In this document: positions 1 to 5,944 of the stretch, one piece after another
Layout: every line of letters starts with the position of its first letter
How positions within the stretch are numbered: position 1 is the stretch's first letter
From: an uncultured Rikenellaceae bacterium
GTDB taxonomy: Bacteria > Bacteroidota > Bacteroidia > Bacteroidales > Rikenellaceae
Direction: 5' to 3'
NCBI GenBank assembly: GCA_949284665.1
Contig: CASDWR010000030.1
Coordinates: 1 to 5,944 of the forward strand
Length of the DNA: 5,944 bases
Program-made: the position numbers and the translations under genes
The notes under the pieces: generated by a model
What the model saw: only the letters and a program-made list of their open reading frames with translations
Databases searched by the model: none
What the model was told of the DNA's origin: nothing

Positions 1-929
1 AGCCTTCGATCATTGCGCTCGACATCCATACGGGCAAAGTGGTAGCCATTGGCGATCAGGCCCGCCAGATGCACGGCAAAACCCATCAGAACATCCGAAC
101 GGTACGGCCGTTGAAAGACGGTGTCATTGCCGATTTCAATGCCGCTGAGTTGATGCTGCGCGGGATGATAAAAAAAGTAAAAACCAGCGGACATCTCTTC
201 AGTCCCTCCTTGAGGATGGTCGTTTGTATCCCTTCCGGTTCAACCAACGTGGAAATCCGTACCGTACGGGAATCGGCCGAACACGCCGGCGGCAGAGAGG
301 TCTACATGATTTATGAACCGATGGCAGCAGCCCTCGGAGCCGGACTTAACGTGGAAGCTCCAGAAGGGCACATGGTCATCGACATCGGTGGTGGAACCAC
401 CGAGATCGCATGCATTTCGCTCGGAGGAATCGTTTGCAGTGAAAGCATTGACGTAGCCGGTGACGTTTTTACCGAAGATATCCAGAACTACGTCCGGCAA
501 CAACATAATATCCGGATCGGCGAACGGACGGCCGAAAACATCAAAATCGCCATCGGGGCTGCCATCCCCGGGTTGGAAAACGCTCCGGACGATTTCGTTA
601 TCACCGGGCCCAACATTCTCACGGCACTCCCGACAACCGTAAGTCTATCATATAACGAAATCGCATACGCCCTCGAAAAATCACTTCTCAAGGTCGATGC
701 CGCAATCATGAAAGTGCTGGAAAAAGTTCCGCCCGAACTCTATGCCGACATCGTTAAAAACGGAATCTACCTGGCCGGCGGAGGTGCCCTCATCAAAGGA
801 CTCGACAAACGTTTCTCAGAGAAAAACGGTATTCAGTTCAACATCGCAGAGGACCCGTTGCGTGCCGTGGTACGAGGTACGGGAATCGCCCTTAAAAATG
901 TGGATCATTTCTCTTTCCTGATGAAATAA
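1..929 (+). CDS. mreB: MreB, rod-shape-determining actin homologue (5' partial)
   Basis: Bacterial actin that polymerises on ATP into membrane-associated filaments and directs the elongation machinery in rod-shaped growth. The reading frame is open from the left edge (first full codon at 3) and encodes PSIIALDIHTGKVVAIG before the GTG at 39, which matches the MreB N-terminal lobe. That GTG is thus an internal valine and the true start lies upstream; about 40 residues are missing judging by the usual length near 340. In the 308 visible residues: CIPSG at about 75-79, EPMAAALG at 105-112, the phosphate-binding DIGGGTTE at 127-134, GERTAEN at 173-179 and the second nucleotide-binding motif AGGGALIKGL at 258-267. 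The C-terminus (GTGIALKNVDHFSFLMK) looks natural and ends at TAA. It is the first of the elongasome genes here; its promoter is outside the window. DnaK/FtsA-type actins are less likely because the motif spacing and the neighbours fit MreB. Confidence 0.97.
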   Translation, partial: PSIIALDIHTGKVVAIGDQARQMHGKTHQNIRTVRPLKDGVIADFNAAELMLRGMIKKVKTSGHLFSPSLRMVVCIPSGSTNVEIRTVRESAEHAGGREVYMIYEPMAAALGAGLNVEAPEGHMVIDIGGGTTEIACISLGGIVCSESIDVAGDVFTEDIQNYVRQQHNIRIGERTAENIKIAIGAAIPGLENAPDDFVITGPNILTALPTTVSLSYNEIAYALEKSLLKVDAAIMKVLEKVPPELYADIVKNGIYLAGGGALIKGLDKRFSEKNGIQFNIAEDPLRAVVRGTGIALKNVDHFSFLMK

Positions 930-974
930 TTCCGACACGGGAAGGTTGCGCGAATCGCAGACGAAAACGCAATT

Positions 975-984
975 AAGGAGGGGA
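975..984 (+). promoter_or_regulatory. Orphan Shine-Dalgarno-like purine box
   Basis: AAGGAGGGGA is the strongest Shine-Dalgarno-like sequence in the window, yet no ATG, GTG or TTG follows at a usable distance. Six of its bases (AGGGGA, 979-984) are complementary to TCCCCT at 1001-1006, giving a possible 6-bp hairpin with a 16-base loop. This is what the sequence shows; a regulatory role is inference. It could equally be chance, because Bacteroidota rely little on Shine-Dalgarno pairing. Confidence 0.3.
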
Positions 985-1030
985 CGACAAAAACAACATT
1001 TCCCCTGCCCGAAAATAAAACAGAGAAAAC

Positions 1031-1096
1031 CGGCAAGAAGATTTCAAACCCGCCCATTCCATTTTCGGAAAATCGCCGTTTGAAATCTTCTTGCCG
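1031..1096. repeat. Perfect 19-bp inverted repeat (long stem-loop)
   Basis: The left arm CGGCAAGAAGATTTCAAAC (1031-1049) is the exact reverse complement of GTTTGAAATCTTCTTGCCG (1078-1096), separated by 28 bases. The loop contains a small nested hairpin, ATTTTC-G-GAAAAT (1061-1073). Transcribed in either direction it would form a very stable stem. On the + strand there is no T-tract after the right arm, so it is not a standard intrinsic terminator for mreB. On the - strand the stem would be followed by a T-rich run (complement of 1011-1030), resembling a terminator for antisense transcripts. Possible roles are RNA processing or stabilisation between mreB and mreC, attenuation, or remnant of a small palindromic element. 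The arms are certain; the function is unknown. Confidence 0.9.
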
Positions 1097-1145
1097 ATAA
1101 AACGATAAACTCCCAAGCCGTACTGCCGGCAGGGACAAAAAGAAG

Positions 1146-1988
1146 ATGTACAAACTGTTGCTGTTCCTTAAGAAGGTGTATGTACTGCTGCTGTTCATCG
1201 TATTGGAGGCAGTGGCCATCCATCACTATGCCAATTCCACGAGTTACGCACAAGCACGGTTGCTGACATTTTCGAACCGTCTGGTGGGCAGTACGTACCG
1301 GGCTTTCGCTTCGGTCGGCGAGTATTTCTCCCTGCGGAGAGAGAACGACATGCTTCTCGACCGCATTGCAGTACTCGAAAATCGTTTGGCACACCTGTCA
1401 AGTTCCTCCGCAACCGACACCTTGCCGGATACTCCGGGAAAGGCAAATCCCTATTTTTTCTCCGCAGCAAAAATCATATACAATACGATCAGCCGTCAGG
1501 ACAATTTTTTCGTAATCGACAAGGGGACACGTGACGGCATGGAAGTCGACATGGCCATCGTATCGGCCGACGGGAAGGTCGCCGGCTACATTCTCGACTG
1601 TTCGGAAAAATTCTCCATTTGCATGTCGATTCTCAACAGAAATTTCAGAATAGGCGGCAAACTCGACAAAAGTGAATTTTTCGGGTCGATTTACTGGGAC
1701 GGTGAACGCCCCGACAGAGTGATCCTGTCGGAAATCCCGAAATATGCACACTTCGAGAAAGGAGATACCGTCGTCTCCACCTATTCCGTACGCTTCCCCT
1801 CCGACCTGCCGATCGGAACAGTCGAAGAGGCAACCCTCTCAGCCGATGAGACCTATTACAATCTTCGAATCCACCTGGCTGCCGACATGGCGTCATTGAC
1901 TCACGTAGCCGTCATCAGATACGATGACAGGGAAGAACTTTCCACCCTTATCGAACGGCACGTCGAACAAACCAGCAAAAACCGGTAA
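1146..1988 (+). CDS. mreC: MreC, rod-shape-determining periplasmic scaffold
   Basis: Bitopic inner-membrane protein whose periplasmic part connects MreB/MreD with PBP2 and helps to switch on the PBP2-RodA pair. The 280-residue protein has a short cytoplasmic tail, one membrane segment (about 5-25), a likely coiled coil (about 60-84, RRENDMLLDRIAVLENRLAHL) and two beta-rich domains (about 108-262), including NFFVIDKGTRDGM (120-132) and the late FPSDLPIGTV stretch (217-226) that matches the conserved Pro-Gly region of MreC. Length and layout are typical. The ATG at 1146 is chosen because the frame upstream has a TAA at 1098-1100 and no ATG, GTG or TTG start codon between it and 1146. The ribosome site is weak (purine-rich AAAAAGAAG just before the start). 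The TAA lies 6 bases from the mreD start, suggesting cotranslation. Confidence 0.95.
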   Translation: MYKLLLFLKKVYVLLLFIVLEAVAIHHYANSTSYAQARLLTFSNRLVGSTYRAFASVGEYFSLRRENDMLLDRIAVLENRLAHLSSSSATDTLPDTPGKANPYFFSAAKIIYNTISRQDNFFVIDKGTRDGMEVDMAIVSADGKVAGYILDCSEKFSICMSILNRNFRIGGKLDKSEFFGSIYWDGERPDRVILSEIPKYAHFEKGDTVVSTYSVRFPSDLPIGTVEEATLSADETYYNLRIHLAADMASLTHVAVIRYDDREELSTLIERHVEQTSKNR

Positions 1989-1994
1989 GAGCCC

Positions 1995-2513
1995 ATGCAC
2001 AGATTTTTCGAATATGTACTGCTGTTTCTCGGCGTTACCCTGTTGCAGGTTCTGTTCTTTAACAATCTGCAGTTGACAGTATACCTTACACCACTGGTAT
2101 ACATCACCTTTATCGTATTGCTACCCATGGGGATCTCCTCGGGAATGCTGTTGCTGCTCGGCTTGCTTACGGGTATGGTCAATGACTTTTTCATGGGAAC
2201 GGGCGGCATCAACACCATTGTAACGCTTTTGACAGCATTTTTGCGGCCAGCTATTCTCAATCTCATTGCAGGGAAAGAGAATACTCGCGAAGGGGGAATT
2301 CCCTGCAAACGGACTCTCGGCACAAAAAAATACATCCGATACACTTCGTTACTCGTTTTGTTGCAATGTGCCGTCTTCTTCCCTTTGGAAATATTGAGTT
2401 TCAGACACTTTCCGGCCACATTGTTCAGAATCGCTGCAAGCGGTATCGTCACGCTTCTTTTCGTCTGGCTGATCGCCGGTGTATTTGTCAGGATAACCCG
2501 AAATAACGACTGA
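1995..2513 (+). CDS. mreD: MreD, rod-shape-determining membrane protein
   Basis: Small polytopic membrane protein of the elongasome, a partner of MreC. The 172 residues are strongly hydrophobic, with membrane segments at roughly 7-23, 30-45, 48-64, 72-92, 115-133 and 143-166. Between the fourth and fifth lies a polar basic loop (about 93-114, GKENTREGG and KRTLGTKK). The pattern LLFLGVTLLQVLFFNN...YLTPLVYITFI and GLLTGMVNDFFMGTGGIN agrees with Bacteroidota MreD. The family is poorly conserved, so position between mreC and pbp2 is an important part of the assignment. The start at 1995 gives a good first membrane helix and lies 6 bases after mreC; no clear Shine-Dalgarno is seen. The stop is 7 bases before pbp2. 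Confidence 0.92.
   Translation: MHRFFEYVLLFLGVTLLQVLFFNNLQLTVYLTPLVYITFIVLLPMGISSGMLLLLGLLTGMVNDFFMGTGGINTIVTLLTAFLRPAILNLIAGKENTREGGIPCKRTLGTKKYIRYTSLLVLLQCAVFFPLEILSFRHFPATLFRIAASGIVTLLFVWLIAGVFVRITRNND
2266..2308. repeat. 10-bp inverted repeat inside mreD
   Basis: TTGCAGGGAA (2266-2275) and TTCCCTGCAA (2299-2308) are exact reverse complements separated by 23 bases. The right arm also overlaps a short palindrome, GGGAATTCCC (2294-2303), so two alternative folds are possible. It lies in the part of mreD coding for the polar loop, where the amino-acid sequence is under weak constraint. A repeat of this size is only mildly unusual in 6 kb and may be chance. Confidence 0.4.
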
Positions 2514-2520
2514 AGACTAT

Positions 2521-4344
2521 ATGTTGGAACATCGTGCCAAAATATCGATTCTCTTCGTAATTGTGATTCTCGCAATTATCATGCTGCGTCTGTTCCACAT
2601 TCAGGTCATCGACAAAAGCTATAAACTCGACGCAGCCAATAACGTACTTCGCCGGGAGGTCCAATACCCACCGCGTGGGGAGGTCTACGATCGAAATGGA
2701 GAATTCCTCGTCCGCAGTATCGCGTCCTATGATCTGATGGCGATACCCCGGGATGTAAAAGAGTTCGACACCGCCATGTTATGTAAGATAGCCGGCGTTT
2801 CCAAAGAGCGTTTTCTGCGCGAATTCCGCAAAGCGGAAAACTATTCGCGCAGGAGGCCCTCGGTGATCGTCAAACAGATGTCGCTCGAATCAAAACTGCT
2901 ATTCGACGAAGGCAAGTATCCCGGATTTTTCACCGTATACCGGACGATGCGTTCCTATCCGCGTAAAATTGCCGGAAACCTGCTCGGTTATGTAGGAGAA
3001 GTGAATGACCGGATCATCGAACAAAACGACTATTACCAAAGCGGGGACTATATCGGCATATCGGGTATCGAAGGGTCCTACGAAAGAGTACTCCGCGGGG
3101 AAAAGGGAGTCAGCGTCAATGTTGTTGACGTACACGGCATCGTCAAGGGTTCTTATCAGGAAGGCATTTACGATACCAAACCCGTACCCGGTACATCGAT
3201 CGTCAGTTCGATCGACGCCCGGCTGCAGGAACTCTGCGAAGAGTTGTTGGCAGGGAAAGTGGGCAGTATTATCGCCATAGAGCCATCTACCGGCGAGATT
3301 CTGGTCATGGCCAGCAGTCCATCCTATGATCCCGATGAACTGGTCGGTCGAGACCGTGGTAACAACTACATGAAACTGCTCAACAACCCCCGTCGTCCGT
3401 TGTTCAACCGAGCCGTCATGTCGAACTATCCGCCAGGGTCGACATTCAAACTGGTTAACGGATTGATAGGCCTCCAGGAGGGAGTTCTTGTCCCGTCGCA
3501 ACGTTATCCCTGCTACGAAGGCTACACCATCGGACGAGGGGTCAAATGTCACTCGCACCCCTCGCCCATCAATCTGCAACAAGCTGTTCAAATGTCGTGC
3601 AATGCCTATTTCTGTTTCGTATTGCGAAACATTCTCGACAATCCAAAATATGGACACGTCAAAAACGGTTTCGATGTTTGGGCCGACTATGTCCGCAGTT
3701 TCGGGTTCGGCCGCAGCCTTGACTCCGACTTCAACGGCGAACTGAACGGATATGTCCCGACCCGAGAATTTTACGACGACCGTTACCGAGGAAGCTGGAA
3801 TTCACTGACGGTCATCTCCCTCTCGATCGGTCAGGGCGAACTCGGGTGCACCCCGCTTCAGATGGCCAACCTGGCCGCCACCATCGCCAATCGCGGGTAC
3901 TATTACATTCCACATGTAATCAAACAGATCATTGGACGCGATTCCCTCGATGCACGATTCTACCAAAAACACTATACGAAAGTCGACCCCAAGCATTTCG
4001 AAGTGATCGTAGACGGGATGTACGATGCGGTACACAAAGCACATGGCACGGCAGGGATAGCCCGTGTAAACGGACTCGACATTTGCGGCAAAACCGGAAC
4101 GGCTCAAAATACTCACGGAAAAGACCATTCGACCTTCCTCTGTTTCGCACCGAAAGACAATCCCCGAATCGCCGTTTCGGTCTATATCGAAAATGGCGGG
4201 TTCGGCTCGACCGTCGCAGCACCGATCGCCAGCCTGATCGTCGAACAGTACCTTACAGGAGAGATTACACGTCCCTATCTGGTCGATTACATCAAAAATC
4301 AGCAAATCAACTATCCCTATTATGACAATCGGGCGAGAAAATAG
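2521..4344 (+). CDS. mrdA: Penicillin-binding protein 2, class B elongation transpeptidase
   Basis: Monofunctional D,D-transpeptidase that cross-links the peptidoglycan made by RodA during side-wall growth; a beta-lactam target. The 607-residue protein has an N-terminal membrane anchor (about 9-25), then the class B pedestal with the signature YPPRGEVYDRNG (49-60), a dimerisation/pedestal region to about 220, and the transpeptidase domain (about 240-590). All three active-site motifs are present: STFK (S307 nucleophile, K310), SCN (359-361) and KTG (524-526). A Cys/His-rich stretch lies between the first two motifs (C331, C343, H344, H346), with C360 inside the SxN motif. Length is normal for Bacteroidota PBP2. 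The neighbours (mreBCD before, rodA after) indicate the elongation enzyme rather than the division enzyme FtsI/PBP3. The start is 7 bases after mreD; the last 23 bases overlap rodA. Confidence 0.96.
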   Translation: MLEHRAKISILFVIVILAIIMLRLFHIQVIDKSYKLDAANNVLRREVQYPPRGEVYDRNGEFLVRSIASYDLMAIPRDVKEFDTAMLCKIAGVSKERFLREFRKAENYSRRRPSVIVKQMSLESKLLFDEGKYPGFFTVYRTMRSYPRKIAGNLLGYVGEVNDRIIEQNDYYQSGDYIGISGIEGSYERVLRGEKGVSVNVVDVHGIVKGSYQEGIYDTKPVPGTSIVSSIDARLQELCEELLAGKVGSIIAIEPSTGEILVMASSPSYDPDELVGRDRGNNYMKLLNNPRRPLFNRAVMSNYPPGSTFKLVNGLIGLQEGVLVPSQRYPCYEGYTIGRGVKCHSHPSPINLQQAVQMSCNAYFCFVLRNILDNPKYGHVKNGFDVWADYVRSFGFGRSLDSDFNGELNGYVPTREFYDDRYRGSWNSLTVISLSIGQGELGCTPLQMANLAATIANRGYYYIPHVIKQIIGRDSLDARFYQKHYTKVDPKHFEVIVDGMYDAVHKAHGTAGIARVNGLDICGKTGTAQNTHGKDHSTFLCFAPKDNPRIAVSVYIENGGFGSTVAAPIASLIVEQYLTGEITRPYLVDYIKNQQINYPYYDNRARK

Positions 4345-5776
4345 TACGCTGCGAATCGGCGGCATCGACTGGGGCTCGATAACGATATTTCTCGTTCTGA
4401 TGGTCCTGGGGTGGTTGAATCTTTACGCCGCCGTCTACAACGAATCGGCCGTGGAAGGGTTCGATCTCGGACAAAAATATGGATCGCAACTCATCTGGAT
4501 CGGCATCTCGCTGGTGGTAGCTACGATCATTATGTTGCTGGACGACATCTATTTCCATCTTTTTTCCTACTTCATTTACGGAGCGTTGCTGCTTCTGTTG
4601 GTTGCCACGCTGTTTCTCGGAACCGAGGTCAACGGAGCCCGCTCATGGATCAAATTAGGCGGTTTCTCCTTCCAACCGGCCGAATTCATGAAATTCGCTA
4701 CGGCACTCGCTTTGGCACGCTGTATGAGTGCATACAATTTTTCGCTCCACTCTCTGCGCAGCATCATCGCCGCTGGACTTATTCTATGCATTCCGATGTG
4801 CATTATCGTCCTGCAAAACGATACCGGATCAGCCATGGTCTATTCGGCATTTCTGTTGGTGCTCTATCGCGAAGGACTGAACGGATGGTTTTACGTGGCG
4901 CTGGGGATGATTGTCTTTCTGTTCGTATTTTCATTTCTGGTAACCCCTACGGTCCTGCTGATTCTCATTATCCTTATCAGCACCGGGATGGAGACCGCCA
5001 TGAACGGGAAGCCGATCAAAAGCCTGATATTTCTCGCCGCTGTCGCGCTCACTTCGATGTTGATCTATTTCCCGGCAAACATGATTTCCGCAAAAGGGAT
5101 GGATTACCATCGGGCACTGATGATCGCTTCCTTGCTGAATATTATCCCTGCCGCCATCTACGCCTATCGAAACAAACTCCGCAACATTGTCATCTGCGTC
5201 GGGATGTTCCTCGGTTCGCTGCTCTTTGTCGGCGTAACCGACTACGCATTCAACGACCTTTTGCAGGTCCACCAACAGAAAAGAGTTCTCGATTTGTTGG
5301 GAGTGGAATCGGACCTCCGGGGATGGGGCTACAACGTAAACCAGTCGAAAATCGCCATCGGCTCGGGCGGATTCTTGGGCAAAGGTTTTTTACAAGGCAC
5401 GCAAACCAGATACGATTTCGTCCCCGAACAAAGTACGGATTTCATCTTCTGTACGGTCGGTGAAGAGTGGGGATTCGTCGGTTCTACGGTCGTTCTCGCC
5501 CTTTTCGGCTGGCTGATCGTCCGTCTGATAAAAATGGGGGAACGGCAACAGGAACCGTTCGGCAGAATTTACTGTTACAGTGTTGCCGCCATCTACTTTT
5601 TCCACATCATGGTCAACGTGGGCATGACCATCGGCCTGATGCCGGTTATCGGAATCCCCTTGCCGCTTTTCAGTTACGGCGGGTCATCGCTGCTGGCATT
5701 TACGATCCTGTTTTTTATCGCTGTTCGACTCGATTCGGCACGAACAGGCTATGTTGAAACACACTATCTCGAATAA
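4322..5776 (+). CDS. rodA: RodA, SEDS peptidoglycan glycosyltransferase
   Basis: Integral membrane enzyme that polymerises lipid II into glycan strands, working with PBP2. SEDS signatures are clear: NGARSWIKLGGFSFQPAEF (104-122, with E121 in the conserved QPxE), QSKIAIGSGGFLGKGFLQGT (341-360), PEQSTDFIF (368-376, with D373 matching the essential acidic residue of the family) and PLPLFSYGGSS (446-456). The 484 residues exceed E. coli RodA (370) by about 110. The excess lies between NDTGS (166-170) and KRVLDLLG (320-327), where extra hydrophobic segments appear (about 210-220, 234-250, 265-282, 286-305). I recall similarly long RodA proteins in Bacteroidota. Being next to pbp2 separates it from FtsW. 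The ATG at 4322 overlaps the pbp2 end by 23 bases, has no Shine-Dalgarno and gives the expected N-terminus with IDW before the first helix; translational coupling is likely. Confidence 0.95.
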   Translation: MTIGRENSTLRIGGIDWGSITIFLVLMVLGWLNLYAAVYNESAVEGFDLGQKYGSQLIWIGISLVVATIIMLLDDIYFHLFSYFIYGALLLLLVATLFLGTEVNGARSWIKLGGFSFQPAEFMKFATALALARCMSAYNFSLHSLRSIIAAGLILCIPMCIIVLQNDTGSAMVYSAFLLVLYREGLNGWFYVALGMIVFLFVFSFLVTPTVLLILIILISTGMETAMNGKPIKSLIFLAAVALTSMLIYFPANMISAKGMDYHRALMIASLLNIIPAAIYAYRNKLRNIVICVGMFLGSLLFVGVTDYAFNDLLQVHQQKRVLDLLGVESDLRGWGYNVNQSKIAIGSGGFLGKGFLQGTQTRYDFVPEQSTDFIFCTVGEEWGFVGSTVVLALFGWLIVRLIKMGERQQEPFGRIYCYSVAAIYFFHIMVNVGMTIGLMPVIGIPLPLFSYGGSSLLAFTILFFIAVRLDSARTGYVETHYLE

Positions 5777-5811
5777 CAAAAAAACAACCACATAAATCGA
5801 TTTTAGGATTC
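5777..5811. other. rodA to ATPase gene spacer
   Basis: A 35-base A-rich spacer. It contains a 10-bp palindrome, AAATCGATTT (5794-5803), which is too short and AT-rich to call a terminator or operator. No GC-rich hairpin and no clear TAnnTTTG promoter element are visible, so read-through from rodA into the ATPase gene is plausible. AGGATT just before the start may be a weak ribosome site. Confidence 0.5.
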
Positions 5812-5944
5812 ATGGCACAACAACAATTCAAGGGACTAACTTCAGAAGAGGTATCGAAAAGCAGAAACGAATACGGCAACAACGTCATCACTCCCGCCAA
5901 GGGAGAATCGGTATGGAAATTGTTCATCGGCAAGTTCAAAGACC
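5812..5944 (+). CDS. P-type cation-transporting ATPase, probably calcium type (3' partial)
   Basis: Only the first 44 residues are in the window and the frame is open to the right edge. The sequence after MAQQQF reads GLTSEEVSKSRNEYGNNVIT, followed by PAKGESVWKLFIGKFKD. This is the pattern of the N-terminal cation-ATPase domain (G-L-T/S-x-x-E-V-x-x-R-x-x-x-G-x-N, then a W/F-x-x-x-x-x-F-x-D/N start of the first helical region), as in PMCA/SERCA-like P-type ATPases that pump Ca2+ (or other cations) across the membrane at the cost of ATP. The catalytic DKTGT motif and the transport residues lie outside, so the ion cannot be decided; Na+/K+ or Mg2+ pumps of the P2/P3 groups remain possible. The ATG at 5812 follows rodA by 35 bases on the same strand. 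It has no known role in cell elongation. Confidence 0.8.
   Translation, partial: MAQQQFKGLTSEEVSKSRNEYGNNVITPAKGESVWKLFIGKFKD

Larger units (their letters stand above)
930..1145. other. mreB-mreC intergenic region
   Basis: These 216 bases carry no supported gene. There is no ATG on the + strand before the mreC start. The region holds a Shine-Dalgarno-like purine box near 975-984, a perfect long inverted repeat at 1031-1096 and an A-rich stretch around 1011-1030. I looked for the Bacteroidota promoter pattern (TTTG, then TAnnTTTG) and did not find a convincing copy. All other junctions inside the cluster are 7 bases or shorter, or overlap, so this is the one place in the visible cluster where control of mRNA structure, processing or transcription is likely. 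Whether mreC-rodA is transcribed from here or only from upstream of mreB cannot be told. Confidence 0.75.

Noticed and set aside
385..403. 8-bp hairpin in mreB (TCGGTGGT / ACCACCGA, 3-base loop)
   Set aside because: It falls exactly on the codons for the conserved IGGGTTE nucleotide-binding motif, so the pairing is explained by the glycine and threonine codons.
39..929. GTG at 39 as the start of mreB
   Set aside because: Residues before it in the same frame match the MreB family, so the gene begins outside the window.
930..1100. The mreB frame stays open for 56 codons after its TAA stop (927-929), up to TAA at 1098-1100
   Set aside because: The stretch has no ATG and only a TTG very near its end, the MreB C-terminus already looks complete, and a run of this length is not rare. 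The translated sequence is not recognisable and the 19-bp repeat explains part of it.
1901..2575. 224-codon open frame on the - strand across mreD
   Set aside because: It is antisense to mreD and spans both ends of that gene; it has no recognisable domain and disagrees with the tight + strand gene packing.
2899..3657. Long open frame (252 codons) on the - strand inside pbp2
   Set aside because: It is antisense to a clearly conserved transpeptidase, resembles no family I know and has no supporting context; such frames are common opposite genes with this codon use.
4411..5463. 350-codon open frame on the + strand in another frame of rodA
   Set aside because: The product is Arg/His-rich low-quality sequence typical of a frame-shifted reading of a membrane protein gene, while the rodA frame shows all SEDS motifs.
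5794..5803. AAATCGATTT palindrome as an operator or terminator
   Set aside because: Only 10 bp, AT-rich and isolated; expected by chance in an A/T-rich spacer.

Overview
The window is a cell-elongation (rod-complex) gene cluster with five consecutive genes on the + strand: mreB (5' end outside the window), mreC, mreD, a class B penicillin-binding protein of the PBP2/MrdA type, and rodA. A sixth gene begins at the right edge and looks like the N-terminus of a P-type (calcium-type) cation-transporting ATPase. The gene order mreB-mreC-mreD-pbp2-rodA, the sequence character of the proteins (a short MreD, an enlarged RodA of 484 residues, PBP2 with a Cys/His-rich stretch), the weak Shine-Dalgarno sequences and the balanced base composition suggest Bacteroidota, probably Bacteroidales. 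The genus cannot be fixed from this window.

Layout: mreB occupies 1-929. A 216-base non-coding gap (930-1145) follows and is the only sizeable non-coding stretch. It contains a perfect 19-bp inverted repeat (1031-1049 / 1078-1096), an orphan Shine-Dalgarno-like purine box, and short segments able to pair in alternative ways. From mreC on the genes are tightly packed: mreC-mreD are 6 bases apart, mreD-pbp2 7 bases apart, and pbp2-rodA overlap by 23 bases. After rodA there are 35 bases before the ATPase gene, without an obvious terminator or promoter.

How the genes work together: MreB forms actin-like filaments under the membrane. MreC and MreD link these filaments to the periplasmic synthesis machinery. 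RodA (SEDS glycosyltransferase) polymerises lipid II, and PBP2 (transpeptidase) cross-links the new strands. The cluster therefore encodes most of the core elongasome. The ATPase is not a known part of this machine and may simply be the next gene.

I found no mobile element, CRISPR array, tRNA or rRNA, and no wholly new system. The observations most worth a second look are the perfect inverted repeat between mreB and mreC, the Cys/His cluster beside the PBP2 active site, and the extra membrane segments inside RodA.
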